Below are positions 35,516 to 47,600 of a stretch of DNA of 51,000 bases, in pieces. How positions within the stretch are numbered: position 1 is the stretch's first letter; each line of letters opens with the position of its first letter. Source of the DNA: Symsagittifera roscoffensis (taxonomy: Eukaryota; Xenacoelomorpha; Acoela; Convolutidae); contig NW_026970806.1 in the NCBI RefSeq assembly GCF_963678635.1, forward strand, positions 1 through 51,000, given 5' to 3'. The notes under the pieces were generated by a model, which saw nothing but the letters and a program-made list of their open reading frames with translations, was not told the DNA's origin and did not search any database. The position numbers and the translations under genes are program-made.

Positions 35516-37990
35516 AAAAAAAGAATATCAATAAATTGCAACGTAGTTTCCAAAATTGATTCTGAAGCTTTTTCAAAGCTCGCATCTTTGTAAAATTGGG
35601 ATGATAACCGAGATCAAAAAATCGGATAAGGTGTGAGTAAATGGCAGCTTTGCAATTTTTTGGAAAAATCGTAAAAGTTTCGTTGAGTTCATCAAATGTG
35701 AATGTGACACAATAATTCTGTTTTATCTTTTTCAATTAAATTTGAATTAACCTTTGACCATAACTCGCGGAGAAATAGAGCAGATAAGAAATTCCGAGAA
35801 AAGTTTGATGAAAACCACATGGTTTCGATTCTGTCTACGCAATATCTATATCCGACACATTATACAAACTTCGCTTCAATTCCTTGGCTTGAAGTCAGCA
35901 AATTAAAGATTTCATTGTAAAAATCACCTTTGGAAATTAAAAAGAGCGGCATTCGGCAAATATTGAAAGGCCAAATCGACGCCTCCTTTTCAGTTTCGTC
36001 TTCTTGTATAAGAATGGATTAATCTCTAACAAAATCTCCTGGAGGTGTCGAATCATGAACGTTGTTGCAAATTTTTTTAAATGAAGGTTGCTAACACTGA
36101 TCACTTGAAATGTTGTTGATGACCATCTCTTCATTTACTTGGACAGAAAACCAGTTAGGTATGCATATGAAAAAGGATAAGTTTGGATATATACAAACTC
36201 CAAAAGAAATAATATTTACTTGATTTCTGAAAACTTATGGTTGATGATTATTTTTTTAATTTTCCGAGTATTCGGAAAATTGAGATATTTCTCATCTAGG
36301 TTTCAGCATAGTTTAAGCAATTGTGAGCCATACTGTGGAAAGTCAGAACACAAATTAACAAATATTCAAGCTCAAATTAGAACAAACGTTATCGTAGTTC
36401 ATTAGTTTGATGAAACAAAAATGAAGAAAAAAAATACTATGTATGCGAAAACAATATTTTTTGGTCTCAGCAAGAACAAAGTAATTTGCAGTTCTAGGTC
36501 ATATACCAGTGATTTATCTATTTTTAGACAAAAACTGATTAAAAATTTTTTTTTTTTAAATTCAGATTCCAGAAATTTTTCCAAAATTTTAAACTTTCTG
36601 CTCAAAACACTAGAGTTTTGTACTATTCTCTTTGCATGATACTGAAAAATTGAAATCTAATACGTTACAGAAACAATATACAACCTGTTCTAATACATAG
36701 ATGAACCGGAAACTTTATCTTATTCAATCAATTATTGTTTTATTACATGAAATAATCGGGTGCCGGAAAGATTTTTCCACAAAAACTCCAAAAATTCGAT
36801 TCTCACGGGATATCTAGCTCCGACATATACAACAAATTTGACATCAATCCCTTGCCCTAAAATCAGCATATCATAGAATTCATTGTAAATATCATCGTTG
36901 GAAAACAAAACGAGCGGCATTCAACAAAACTTGAAGTTCCAAAATGACGCCTCCCTTTTAGTTTTGTCTTTTCGGTATTGATTTGTGATAATCTTTGTCA
37001 ACAAACAGCAGAGGGTAAGCATCATGACATTCGTTCAAAAAGTTTATAATGAAGATTGCCATAATTGATCTCGTGAAATGACTTTGTTGACCATCCTTAC
37101 ATTTATTTGGACAGAAATCCAGTTAAGTATATAAAAACATGAACAATTTCGGACACTTTACTCTAATAGAACCAATTTTTATTTTACGTTCTCAAAATTT
37201 ATGTTTGAATGGTTACTTTCAGAATTTTCAATTTTCCAAAGATTTAACTACGTCTCATCTAGGTTTCAGCATAGTTTTTGCAAAAAGAAGCTATGATGTA
37301 GATCAAACTTTACCGTAATTCATCAGTTTGAGAGAGAATTGAAGAAAAATGAACAATATTTATGCAAAAAAAAAAATTCCTTGTCTTACCATGATTCCAG
37401 TTATTAACAGTTCTGTTTTCTTTTTACACTCTAAGGTTACATACCAGTGATTCATCTAGTATTACATACAAACTGATAAAAAAAATCCAAAAAAATTGAG
37501 AATCTCAAAACATTCAGTTTTTGTAACATTTTCTTTTCAAGCCTGAAACATTGTATTCTAATATACGAGATTCTTTGCCGTATCCTAATACATAAATGAA
37601 CTGAAAACTTTATCTTATGTAATACTTTCCTAATTTTATTGCATGAAAAAATCGGGTGCCGAAAAGAATTTTCCACAAAAACCAGAAAAAACTCGATTCT
37701 CTCCACGGAATATCTAGCTTCGACATATACTTCAAATTTAACTTAATAATTTGGCTTCAAGTCAGCAAATTAGAGAATTCATTTTAAATATCATCGTTGG
37801 GGAACAAAACAGGCGGCATTCAACAAAAAAATTGAAAGTCCAAATTGACGCCTCCCTTTAAGTTTTGTCTTTTTGGTTTGGTTTTTTTAAAAAACGTTGT
37901 CAAATATAGCAGAGGGTAAGAATCATGACATTCATTCAAAAAGTTTTTAATGAAGATTGCCATAATTGATCTCGTGAAATGATGTTATTG
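35516..37990. repeat. Upstream module F, copies 7 and 7b in tandem
   Basis: 35,516-36,790 matches copy 5. 36,791-37,990 is a shorter, further diverged F segment present twice (ATCTAGCTCCGACATATAC at about 36,811 and ATCTAGCTTCGACATATAC at about 37,711). Conserved cores at about 35,976, 36,943 and 37,845. The module ends inside an F repeat at about 37,990, where the middle of B4 is fused. Confidence 0.68.
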
Positions 37991-38940
37991 ACCAAATTGT
38001 TTAAAGTTCCTCAAGGAATGCCGATAAATAGCTCCAAACTGGAAAACGGAACAGTGATAACTCCACTCCCTAACTATTATATAGAACTTGGCTTGCAATG
38101 CACCAAAAATGACAGTTTTGTTCAATTCTTTCCCAGAAAATTTTTCAAAAAAATTGGGCAGGCAGTGGTTGATGCTACAAAAGAAGGAAATAAAAACCTT
38201 CTGTCAAGGGCTGTAGCAGAAAATCTGAAGCTTTTAGGCAATTCCTTCTATAGATATTAGATCATAGACTGACAGAGTTTCCGACCGATGAAAAACTTTT
38301 TGAAGCGTTAATTGAGCGTTTGATCGGAAAAAAATTACCACGGTTGAGACGGACTTTTCGAGGTGAAGTTGAAAACAACTTTGGGTTTTTCATACTGCAG
38401 TGTGCAAAGCTGAGACTGTTGCAGCTCTACTATAAATGGTTCAAAAAATTATGTGATGTAAAGAAAATTGAAGAAACGGAGCTGGACACAGACTTACTAA
38501 ACTTATTAATGTTGAAGAAACATTATATGATTGTATCTAACCAGATAAAAGAGCAGCTAGTGAAAAACTGAGAAAAAAGGACCGAGGGTCTCTTTTAAGG
38601 CAGAAGCAACGTCTAATTCTTCACCTTGAACTTGTTGCAGTACCCAGAAGAGCACCATAAACCAAACCCTGGATTTTTAAAAAGAACTTTGGAGTACCGA
38701 GAAGCTGTTTTTATGTAGCAAGTTTTCTTGTGGCTATGACAACAAGTCGGATAAGTTCAAATTTAGCAGCGAAGATGAAACAAACGATTTCTAGAAAATT
38801 TTCGAAACGGAATTATACCAAATTACAGAGGAGTAATCGTTTAAAAAGTCAAATTAACATCCCCAAAAGGAAAATGCAGAACCAAAAGTTGAATGGTGGT
38901 CAGAAATGAGCAAACAAAGAAAGGGTTTATTTAAAAAAAT
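37991..38940 (+). pseudogene. PolB relic B4 (5' truncated, cleanest palm segment)
   Basis: Starts within the gene at KLFKVPQGMPINSSKLENGT (37994-38053) and is open from 37,979 to 38,260 (93 codons), covering the TPL, CTKNDSFVQFFPRKFF and VVDATKEGNKN segments and ending KLLGNSFYRY-TAG. The upstream zinc finger, exonuclease and WW block are absent. The SRHT block is mostly deleted at about 38,265. LQLYYKWFKKLCDVKK, then the only lineage B copy with an intact catalytic DTD (38485-38493). C-terminus EKLFLCSKFSCGYDN (38699 on). This copy gives the clearest proof of the family because it is uninterrupted across the conserved palm region. Confidence 0.78.
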
Positions 38941-40365
38941 CAAGATGATGTAATTCATACAAAACCAGGAAACATACAAAAACTGATGCAATTTAGTTGA
39001 GTTATGAGAACTGCTCTTCTGTTTTTTATATCAATTTTCATATAATTAAAGTTAATGTTGCGATAAACTGAATTTACAATGCAAGGAGCTATATAATTTG
39101 TTTGTAATTTGAGTTTTTTGCGGGTTGTTTTTTTGAAGTTTCAGCAGGTTTAAACTAGATTAAGTATATGTTGTAGAAAAATCATATAGAGCAAGACATG
39201 ATTGAAAGTCTCGAATCTTACAGTGTTTTGAAAATTTCTTAGACAAAAAATGCAAAATTTTTCATTAGGTTTGAAAAAAGCTCTCTATTTTTCTGCAAAA
39301 ACTCTAACCATTGACTAAGCGTGAACCAAAACGTTGCTATGATAATTTAAGGCCAGACTCAACAAGTGAAACAGCATTGATTTGTATCAATTAGATATCG
39401 CGCCCGAAGGATTTCTTGACAAAACTAGGGATTTCCCGACAAAATTAAGAAAAAGACCAGTTTTATTAACATCTCTTACTATGACACAAACACTAAAATT
39501 TTACCAATCAACTCCTAACCAAAAACCTAGAAGATTCTATACCCGAGGTCAATACATTGCTGGGTGGTCGGATGTTCCTAAAACATGAGGGTCAACCGGG
39601 AACCCCTCTTAATACCTCCAACATCTACTGTGGTAACCAAGTTTAAAGAGATTATACAGTTTTCCGATTCAGAGAACTTGAGAATTTTTCTGAAGTTGCA
39701 AATTTGTTCCCGAAGAAGCAAGCGTTTTTAGTAAGAGCGACAATAAATTAGTAAGCGATTGCTCAAATTATACAATTAGCTACCTGGACTTCGGATTTTG
39801 AGTACATTTTTGTTTAAAAGTGATTCTCTTGGAAGATGGTAGGTTGAAAAGAAAGCAGGATAGACCTAATTTCAGATCTAAAGAAAACCTTCAAATAAAG
39901 TTTTTATAGATTTTTTAGGTAGCCAGAGCTTGATTTTTATACGCTTGCCATACTAATTTAACACTTGACAGCACAAAATTTGTTCAGTTTTCACCTTATG
40001 TGCTCCAGTTCGGACTAAATTGCAAGGTGGGTTTGATTGCGATGTTTCAAAATTAGCAGAAACTAGAATTGAATTAAATTATAGAAATGATTGAAAACTA
40101 TCAACCAATAACTTAAAAATGAAAATGTGAGCTGCAAAATCATGATTAGAATAATCATGAACTGGTTTTGTTGAAAGTCACCTGAATTGTATATCGTTTT
40201 AGTTGAAGTCAGCTTTAAAAACTTCATTTGTTTTCCAGGAACTTAAATTTGGTAAAAAAAATTGTTAACTAATTCCCAGAAGACGTAGATTTTAGTTATT
40301 GCCCGATCCCTTCAGTGTGAGTACAGATAAATAGCTGAAAAAAAATTTGCCAATTTTGAAAGAAA
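38941..40365. repeat. F3' flank and module S, copy 3
   Basis: 38,941-39,420 is lineage B flank (TATCAATTAGATATCGCGCCCG). From 39,421 a full S module is present in a diverged form: a plus frame is open 39,382-39,588 (with RRFYTRGQYIAGW) and the counterpart of the S open stretch follows near 39,585-39,720 (AACATGAGGGTCAACCGGG). From about 39,940 the CGCTTGCCATACTAATTTAA part follows. Confidence 0.6.
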
Positions 40366-42360
40366 ATCAAAAAATTGCAGACGTAGTTTACAAAACTGAT
40401 TCTGAAGATTTTTTTAAAGCTCGCATCTTTGTGGACAATAATGGAATAAAAAAAATGGATAAGATGTGAGTAAATGGCAGCGTAGCAATTTTTTTGGAAA
40501 ATTTTTAAAAGTTACGTTGATTTCATCAAATGAGAATTTGACACAATATTTCTGTTTTATCTTTTTCAAATAATTTTGGGTTAACCTTTGACCATAACTC
40601 GCGGAGAATTAGCACAGATAAAAAATTCCCTGAAAGTTTGATGAAAACCACATTATTTCGATTCTGTCTACGCAATATCTAGATCCGCCACATTATACAA
40701 GTTTCACTTCAATTCCTTGGCTTGAAGTCAGCAAATTATAGAATTCATTAAAAATACCACCTTTGGAAATCAAAAAGAGCGGCATTCAACAAATATTGAA
40801 AGACCAATTTGACACCTCCTTTTCAGTTTCGTCTTCTTGTATATTTTGAGTAAGCTTGGATTAATCTCTAACAAAAACTCTCGGAGGTGTCGAATCATGA
40901 ACGTTGTTGCAAAAATTTTTTAATGAAAAATGCCATAATTGATCACTTGAAATGTTGTTGGTGACCATCTTTACGTTTTTTTTGGACAAAAACCAATTAA
41001 GTATGCATATCAGAATGGATAAATTTGGATACATAAAAACTCTAAAAGAAATAATGTTTACTTTAATTTCTCAAAATTTTTGGTTGATGATTTTTTTGTA
41101 ATTTTCCAAGTATTCGGAAGATAGAGATATTTTTCATCTTGGTTTCAGCATAGTTTTAGCAATTATGAGCCATGCTGTTGATAGTCAGAACACAAATCAA
41201 CAAATATCCAAGCTCAAATTAGATCAAACCTTATCGTAATTCAATTGTTTGAGAAAGAATTGAAGAAAAAAATACTATTTATGCAAAAGCAATTTTTTTT
41301 GGTCTCAGCAAAAACAATGTAATTTGCAGTATAAGGTCATATACCAGTGATTTATCTATTTTTAGACAAAAACTGATTAAAAAATTTCTTTAAAAGAATT
41401 CAGATTCCAGAAATTTTTCCAAAACTTTTAACTTTCTGCTCAAACCACTAGATTTTTGTACTATTCTCTTTGCATGATGCAAAAAAAATTGAAATCTAAT
41501 ACGTTGGAGAATCTCTACCCTGTTCTAATACATAGATGAATCAGAAACTTTATCTTATTTAATCAATTCTTGTTTTATTACATTAAATAATCGGGTGCCG
41601 AAAAGATTTCTCCACAAAACCTCCAAAAACTCGATTCTCACGGGATATCTAGCTCCGACATATACAACAATATTGACATCAATCCCTTGCCCCCAAATCA
41701 TAGAATATATTTAGAATCATTGTAAATATCATCGTTGAAAAACAAAACGAGCGGCATTCAACAAAAAATTGAAATTCCAAAATGACGCCTCCCTTTTATT
41801 TTTGTCTTTTTGGTATAGGTTTGTGATAATCTTTGTCAAAAATAGCAGAGGGTAAGAATCATGACTTTCGTTCAAAAAGTTTAGAATAAAAATTGCCATA
41901 ATTGATCTCGTGAATTGATGTTGTTGACCATAATTACATTTATTATATTCAGTTAAGTATATTATTAACATGAACAATTTCGGACACTTTACTCTAATAG
42001 AACCAATTTTTAATTTACGTTATCAAAAATTATGATTGATGGTTATTTTTGGATTTTCTGAGTTTTGCAATAATTTAGCTACGTTTCATCTAGGTTTCAA
42101 CATAGTTTTTGCGAAAAAGAGCTATGATGTAGATCAAATTTTTACCGTAATTCATCAGTTTGAGAGAGAATTGAAGAAAAATAAACACTATTTATGCAAA
42201 AAACATATTTCCTTGTCTTACCATGATTCCAGTTTTTAACAGTTCTGTTTTCAGTTTACACTCTAAGGTTATATACCAGTGATTCATCTAGTTTTACATG
42301 CAAACTGATAAAAAAAAATCCAAAAAATTGAGAATCTCGAAGCATTCAGTTTTTGTACCA
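40366..42360. repeat. Upstream module F, copies 8 and 8b
   Basis: 40,366-41,640 matches copies 5 and 7 (core TTGACACCTCCT, about 40,808). 41,641-42,360 matches the shorter 7b form (core ATGACGCCTCCC, about 41,781). No polymerase relic follows; the array ends in F sequence. Confidence 0.68.
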
Positions 42361-43345
42361 TTCTCTTTGCATGCCTAAAACATTGTATTCTAATATACGA
42401 GAATCTTTGCCTTATCTTAATACGTAAATGAACTGAAAACTTTATCTTATTTAATCCTTTCCTAATTTTATTACATGAAAAAATCGATTTCTCCACAAAA
42501 ACCAAAAAAAAAACTCGATTCTCTCCACGGGATATCTAGCTTCGACATATACTTCAAATTTAACTTAATCATTTGGCTTCAAGTCAGCAAATTAAAGAAG
42601 GCATTGTAAAAATCATACCTTGGAAATCAAAATGAGAGGCATTCAACCAAAAAATTAAGTTCAAATTGTTGCCTCCAAATTGATGAAAAAAAACTTCTGC
42701 TTTTGTGAAATACAATTTTGAAAGAAGCTGCTAGATACAACATCAGTAGATCACGGACATGCGCCGAGCAGATCCCAAAGCGAACCAATTCGAATCAAAT
42801 AATTGTCAATAGTAGGGGAAACACTGCCAGTTGGACCTAAAGAACGGCAAAGAATTCTCTTTGCAAGCCTGAAACATTGTATTCTAATATACGAGAACCT
42901 TTGCCTTATCCTAACACATAAATGAACTGAAAACCTTATCTTATTTAATCCTTTCCTAATTTTATTACATGAAAAAAAAACGATTTCTCCACAAACACCA
43001 AAAAAACTCGATTCTCTCCACGGGATATCTAGCTTCGACATATACTTCAAATTTAACTTAGTCATTTGGCTTCAAGTCAGCAAACTAAAGAAGGCATTGT
43101 AAAAATCATACCTTGGAAATCAAAATGAGAGGCATTCAACCAAAAAATTAAGTTCAAATTGTTGCCTCCAAAATGATGAAAAAAATTTCTGCTTCTGTGA
43201 AATACAATTTTGAATGAAGCTGCTAGATACAACATCAGTAGATGAAGAACATGCGCCGAGCAGATCCCGAAGCGAACCAATTCGAATCAAATAGTTGTCA
43301 ATAGTAGAGAAAGCACTTACAGTTGGACTTAAAGAACGGCAAAGA
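42361..43345. repeat. 492-bp direct tandem duplication at the array end
   Basis: TTCTCTTTGCATGCCTGAAA-type sequence begins at 42,361 and again at 42,857. GATCCC(A/G)AAGCGAACC recurs at 42,771 and 43,263. Both copies contain CGGGATATCTAGCTTCGACA and a decayed TTGTTGCCTCCA core, so the unit is an F fragment plus about 130 bp (GCGCCGAGCAGATCCC and AGTTGGAC(C/T)TAAAGAACGGC) not seen elsewhere in the window. Few differences separate the copies, so the duplication looks recent. Confidence 0.8.
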
Positions 43346-43904
43346 AAAGTCAAAGTGAGTCATATGTACCATGCAGAGTTTTGATAATTCAGATGAAACT
43401 ATCGTCGAACTTCGTTTAAAAAGAGACAATACAAAAAAGTGTGGGAAAAGCAATGAGAAGGTTTTAACTATCATTTTAAACCACCTTATTAATCTAAGAC
43501 AGCACCGCAAAAAAGAACAGGGAGAAAAGCAACCTTTATCAATATATTGAATAGTATGATGAGCGTGCGTGACCAGGATAAGCATAACGAGGGAGAGCCT
43601 TACTGACAAGAGATAGAGATTCAAAACGTGTTCGAGATTTGTTCTAAATCAAGTGGCCATACAATCTCGCGAGCCATATAAACTCTAATGGGAGCAACGG
43701 GTACGAATTATAGGACAGAAGTCAAAAACGGGCCCTGATACCAAAGAAATCAAAAAAAAGTCTGCAGATCGAAGCATGATCAAGGTTTCTGGAAATTAAG
43801 TTAATCTTGAAAAGCGTTGGCCTCAATATCTCATAGGTCGTCGAATATAGATTTCTCTTCTTTTGTTTGGGCGATCTAGTTTTTCTTCTTCGATACCACA
43901 AACA
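43346..43904. other. Unassigned sequence beyond the array
   Basis: No match to the modules. Minus-strand open stretches (43,298-43,624 and 43,722-43,931) carry no known motif and are probably chance. Confidence 0.4.
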
Positions 43905-44690
43905 AACATTGGACCTGCACCGAGCAACCACAGGTTCTAATTAATTAAAATGGATTCCCGAGACAAAAATAATCCATTATAATCCATTAAAGATGTAAAA
44001 TTCAGGCCACAAAAACGATTATAATGCCATTAAAATCGATTATTTTTGAAAAAACATTATCCATTTTAATTCATTATAATTGATTATAATCCATTATTTT
44101 TGGCAAGGAAATCGATTAGTTTTGCCAAGATAATCCATTACAATTGATTGTTTTTGAAAAAAAATCCCTGAAAATCCATTATAATCGATTATAATTTTTT
44201 TTCAGAACCAATTTCGATTATTTTGAACCTTTTGGTAAACTGGCAGGGAGGGGGGAGTAAACGAGGGAGCGGGGGAGGACTTAAAATGAAAACGGAAAAA
44301 ACGGAGATGTAAACTCAGATGAAATGAAAATATAAATATACATTTGTAAACTGAGGTAAAAAATAAATATACATTTTAATGGGAAATGTACACTGAGGTA
44401 AAAAATAAATATACATTTTAATGGGAAATGTAACATTTTATTACGTAGCAACTGCACTAAACAGGACATTAGATAGTTTTGAGAAAAAGTAATAAATTTT
44501 TTGATTAATTGCTCAAAAAACTCCATCATAACTGATGGTAATCGACCATTATGGATTATATTGACACTAAAATTATTAGGATTTTAATCCATTTTCAATG
44601 AGTTATAATCTATTATTTTGTAATTTATAGTTACTGACCATATTATGATAGTATAATCGACTACGATACATGGGCGCTCGGTGCAAGGAA
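43905..44690. mobile_element. Possible MITE or foldback element with AATCCATTATAATC repeats
   Basis: TGCACCGAGC (about 43,916-43,925) and its reverse complement GCTCGGTGCA (about 44,670-44,680) bound about 770 bp, with weaker similarity continuing inward (CCACAGG / CCCATG). The left part (43,963-44,230) and right part (44,525-44,660) consist of many degenerate copies of AATCCATTATAATCGATTAT, itself largely self-complementary. No target duplication could be confirmed and there is no transposase, so it would be non-autonomous. A satellite-like patch is the alternative. Confidence 0.45.
44350..44433. repeat. 42-bp tandem repeat
   Basis: Two essentially identical 42-bp units start with ACTGAGGTAAAAAATAAAT at 44,350 and 44,392, with a diverged partial unit before them (about 44,311-44,349). 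They lie inside the putative element. Confidence 0.85.
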
Positions 44691-47600
44691 GTAATCAAGG
44701 CTTTCGAATCAACGCAGCCGATGCCTTGCTCTTTTTTTTCTCGGTCGATCGAATTTCTGTTTGGGAGATTTAGTCTGCTGTCTATGAATTATTAAGGTCC
44801 AGGATAACTACAGATGATTCTTTCACCAGTTTTCTATAGTAGGTTACAAAATGTCCAGTCAGAAACAAAAATGAGAATGAAGATAACGACAAACGAAACG
44901 GAATCTATAAAATGGCAATACGCGACTGAGAACTCGACAGAGCGATTTAAACGGTGAAATCATCAGCAGTGGTGGTGTCTCTCATGCTGGAGGGAACAAA
45001 TGCTTGAAATTTATTTTGGCTTATTTTCAGCCAATCAGAATTGAGTCTTTAAAAATCTCAGGTAAATCGCAAAAATCTCAAAGTAAGTAAGTAAATCCAG
45101 GCGATTAGTGTTAATATTGACTAATTCTGATTAGATAATAACCAAATGAATGAAAAAAGTGTCGGAGCGAAGGCGGATTGGAACAAATTTAATATTTCAA
45201 AGATAACGATTTAGGACAAACGGAATCACATAAACTAAATTTATTATATCTGCACCTATTATTTCTGCATCTAACATATTATATTATCATTTTCTGTTAA
45301 AATTGTCTTCGATTTTATGATAAAAGCATTTAGCCAATAATAAAATGTAGCGATCTTGATTGCTTGAAATTTTTCCGAGCATTCGGTCCCTGCAGCATGA
45401 CAACCCTCCCCATCAACAGTGTTTTAGTCAAATTAGTGTGCACGGGACGTTTTCAGTCAGAGAGGCGATGCAGAGGAGCTCTGTGGAATAAGCAGATTGA
45501 GGTTAAGCACTGAAAAATGAAAAGAAGTTGAATATTTTCCGGTGAGAGGAATTTTTTTTTGATGGATTACTTTAATCTATACAACAGAAACGGGTCGAAG
45601 AAGAAAAATTTTCCACTTTTTAAGCAATAAAAGCAAAGAAAATCTCCTTGCGTTTTTCCGTTTTATCTACAGGTACAGAAGATTCAAGATTGAAATTTTG
45701 ACATAAAATTGAAACTGTTCGTTAAATACAGCCGGATAAAACCACAAGAAGCTCTTTTCAAAAAAGGGCGTCAGCGAAGAGTTCTTAGTGCCAAAACGGT
45801 CAAAAACGGAAGAAACGGTTTGATGTTTTGACTAGTAGTAATTGTTGGAAAGCCTAGAATCCAAGCTAGGCGCTCATACTAGTTTTTCTTTAAACTATAT
45901 ACGGCTTTGATAAAAATTGAGACAGATGTTGACAGAAAATTCAGCTTTCTATTTACTAAAACGCCAGAATCTGGATTAGTTTTTATTTCGTAGCTGAGTT
46001 TTCTTGTAATTATTTAATATGATAAAAAAAACTGTATGACGGCCTAGCTTAGGTTTAGACTTCCACCGAGTCCTTCTATGTCAAAAATTTCAATCTGCTT
46101 TTGCTGTTTAAGGGGACTTCTCTGGCACTAAAAACACCTCTATGCTGCCCTCTAACTAACTGGCCAAACGAAGCCTAGATAACAACTGTATTCAGATTTC
46201 TTCTAATACGTTCTAAGAAATTTCATTTATCATATGTCCAAAACTCAACCATTAATCTCAATTACTTGAAAAATTTAGTGAAAAGGGCAGAAACGTGGAA
46301 AAAAGTTAACTTTTTTGTCGCCAGAACACTAAAAGCATGCTTAGAGACTGTAGCTGAGGATTACATCTCTAATAGCAAAATTGCCAAATAGCATAAATAT
46401 AAAAACTCGCAAAGGATGTTTTTTTTCAAAAAAAATCAAATGGCATAAAAATGAAAGTTTCCCAAACGGTATAAACAGTGTAAATTTTAAAAGCAAGCAA
46501 AAAACTTAAATCAACCCGAAAATTAAATAACTGAAAAAATTGACAAAAATTTTGCTTAAAATGTACACTTTTTGGAAGGTTTTTAAATGATATCCCATTA
46601 TTCATGACTTTCAAGTGATTTAACTTGTTTGCACAAAACTCTATCTTAACGTTGCAAATCATTGCGCTTAGGTTTAACCATGTTTTTGTCGAAAAACATC
46701 AGCTTGAAAACCTAATTGGATTCGCCTACAAAATCTCCTTGACAAGTTTTCTTCATTTCTAACGTTTCAACGATATCCCAAAAACTTAAACAAAATCGAC
46801 TGCCCTCTCGTAATTTCAGCTACATGCTACTACCTTTACATGCGTTTTGAAAGTTCTACCTAGCTTAAAAAATGCAAAAGTGAGGTGGAAATTGAGGCAG
46901 CAAAAGTGTCTCACAAAAAATAAAAAAAAAACTGAGAAAAAAATCGTAAAATTAGTTGTCTTGTCAATATTCCTTGAAATAATTCATCCAATTCTTAGCG
47001 GAAACTGCCACAAAACCTATGGCGATGAGTTTTTGAAGAGACCGGTTCAGTATTCTATCAATTTGACAAAATTTGTTTGGAGAATTGAAATTAACATCTG
47101 CGGACTCTGATTGAATGGAAATATGTTTATAATGGAGCCTAAAAGCCAAGTTGTTTGAAACTCGGCTCTGAGTTGTTGTAGTTGGTTTTGCGGTCTTTGC
47201 AAGACCCATGTTAGTCATGAAAAAAGTTTTTTGGATGTCTAGGTTAGAAATTACAGAACTGTTGCATCTCAACTTAAATCATAGTCTAAAGTCCCAGTTA
47301 GTTTCTGTAACCTTCATTTGCAGACCAATTTTTGAACTGTTCTTAATATTATTTGTAATTGTAACATGCGTCGATTTTTTCTTTTCGTTTTTTTTTAAAG
47401 CAGACACTGAACCGATGAATTTTTCAATTCTCCAGAAACTCCAGAGCTTCATATGCGCTTTGAAAAACAGCTAGGCTTCAAATGCGCTTTGATTTGCTGC
47501 TCGCTAGAAAAAAAATGAAAACACCAAGCTCTCTGTCAAGCTTCAACAACCAAACTTTTCCGTCCTAAGTCTCTGCCTGCTCATCTCGAATATTTGTAAA

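Noticed and set aside
43298-43931. Minus-strand open frames beyond the array as genes
   Set aside because: No motif and no support from a second copy. Lengths are unremarkable for AT-rich DNA.
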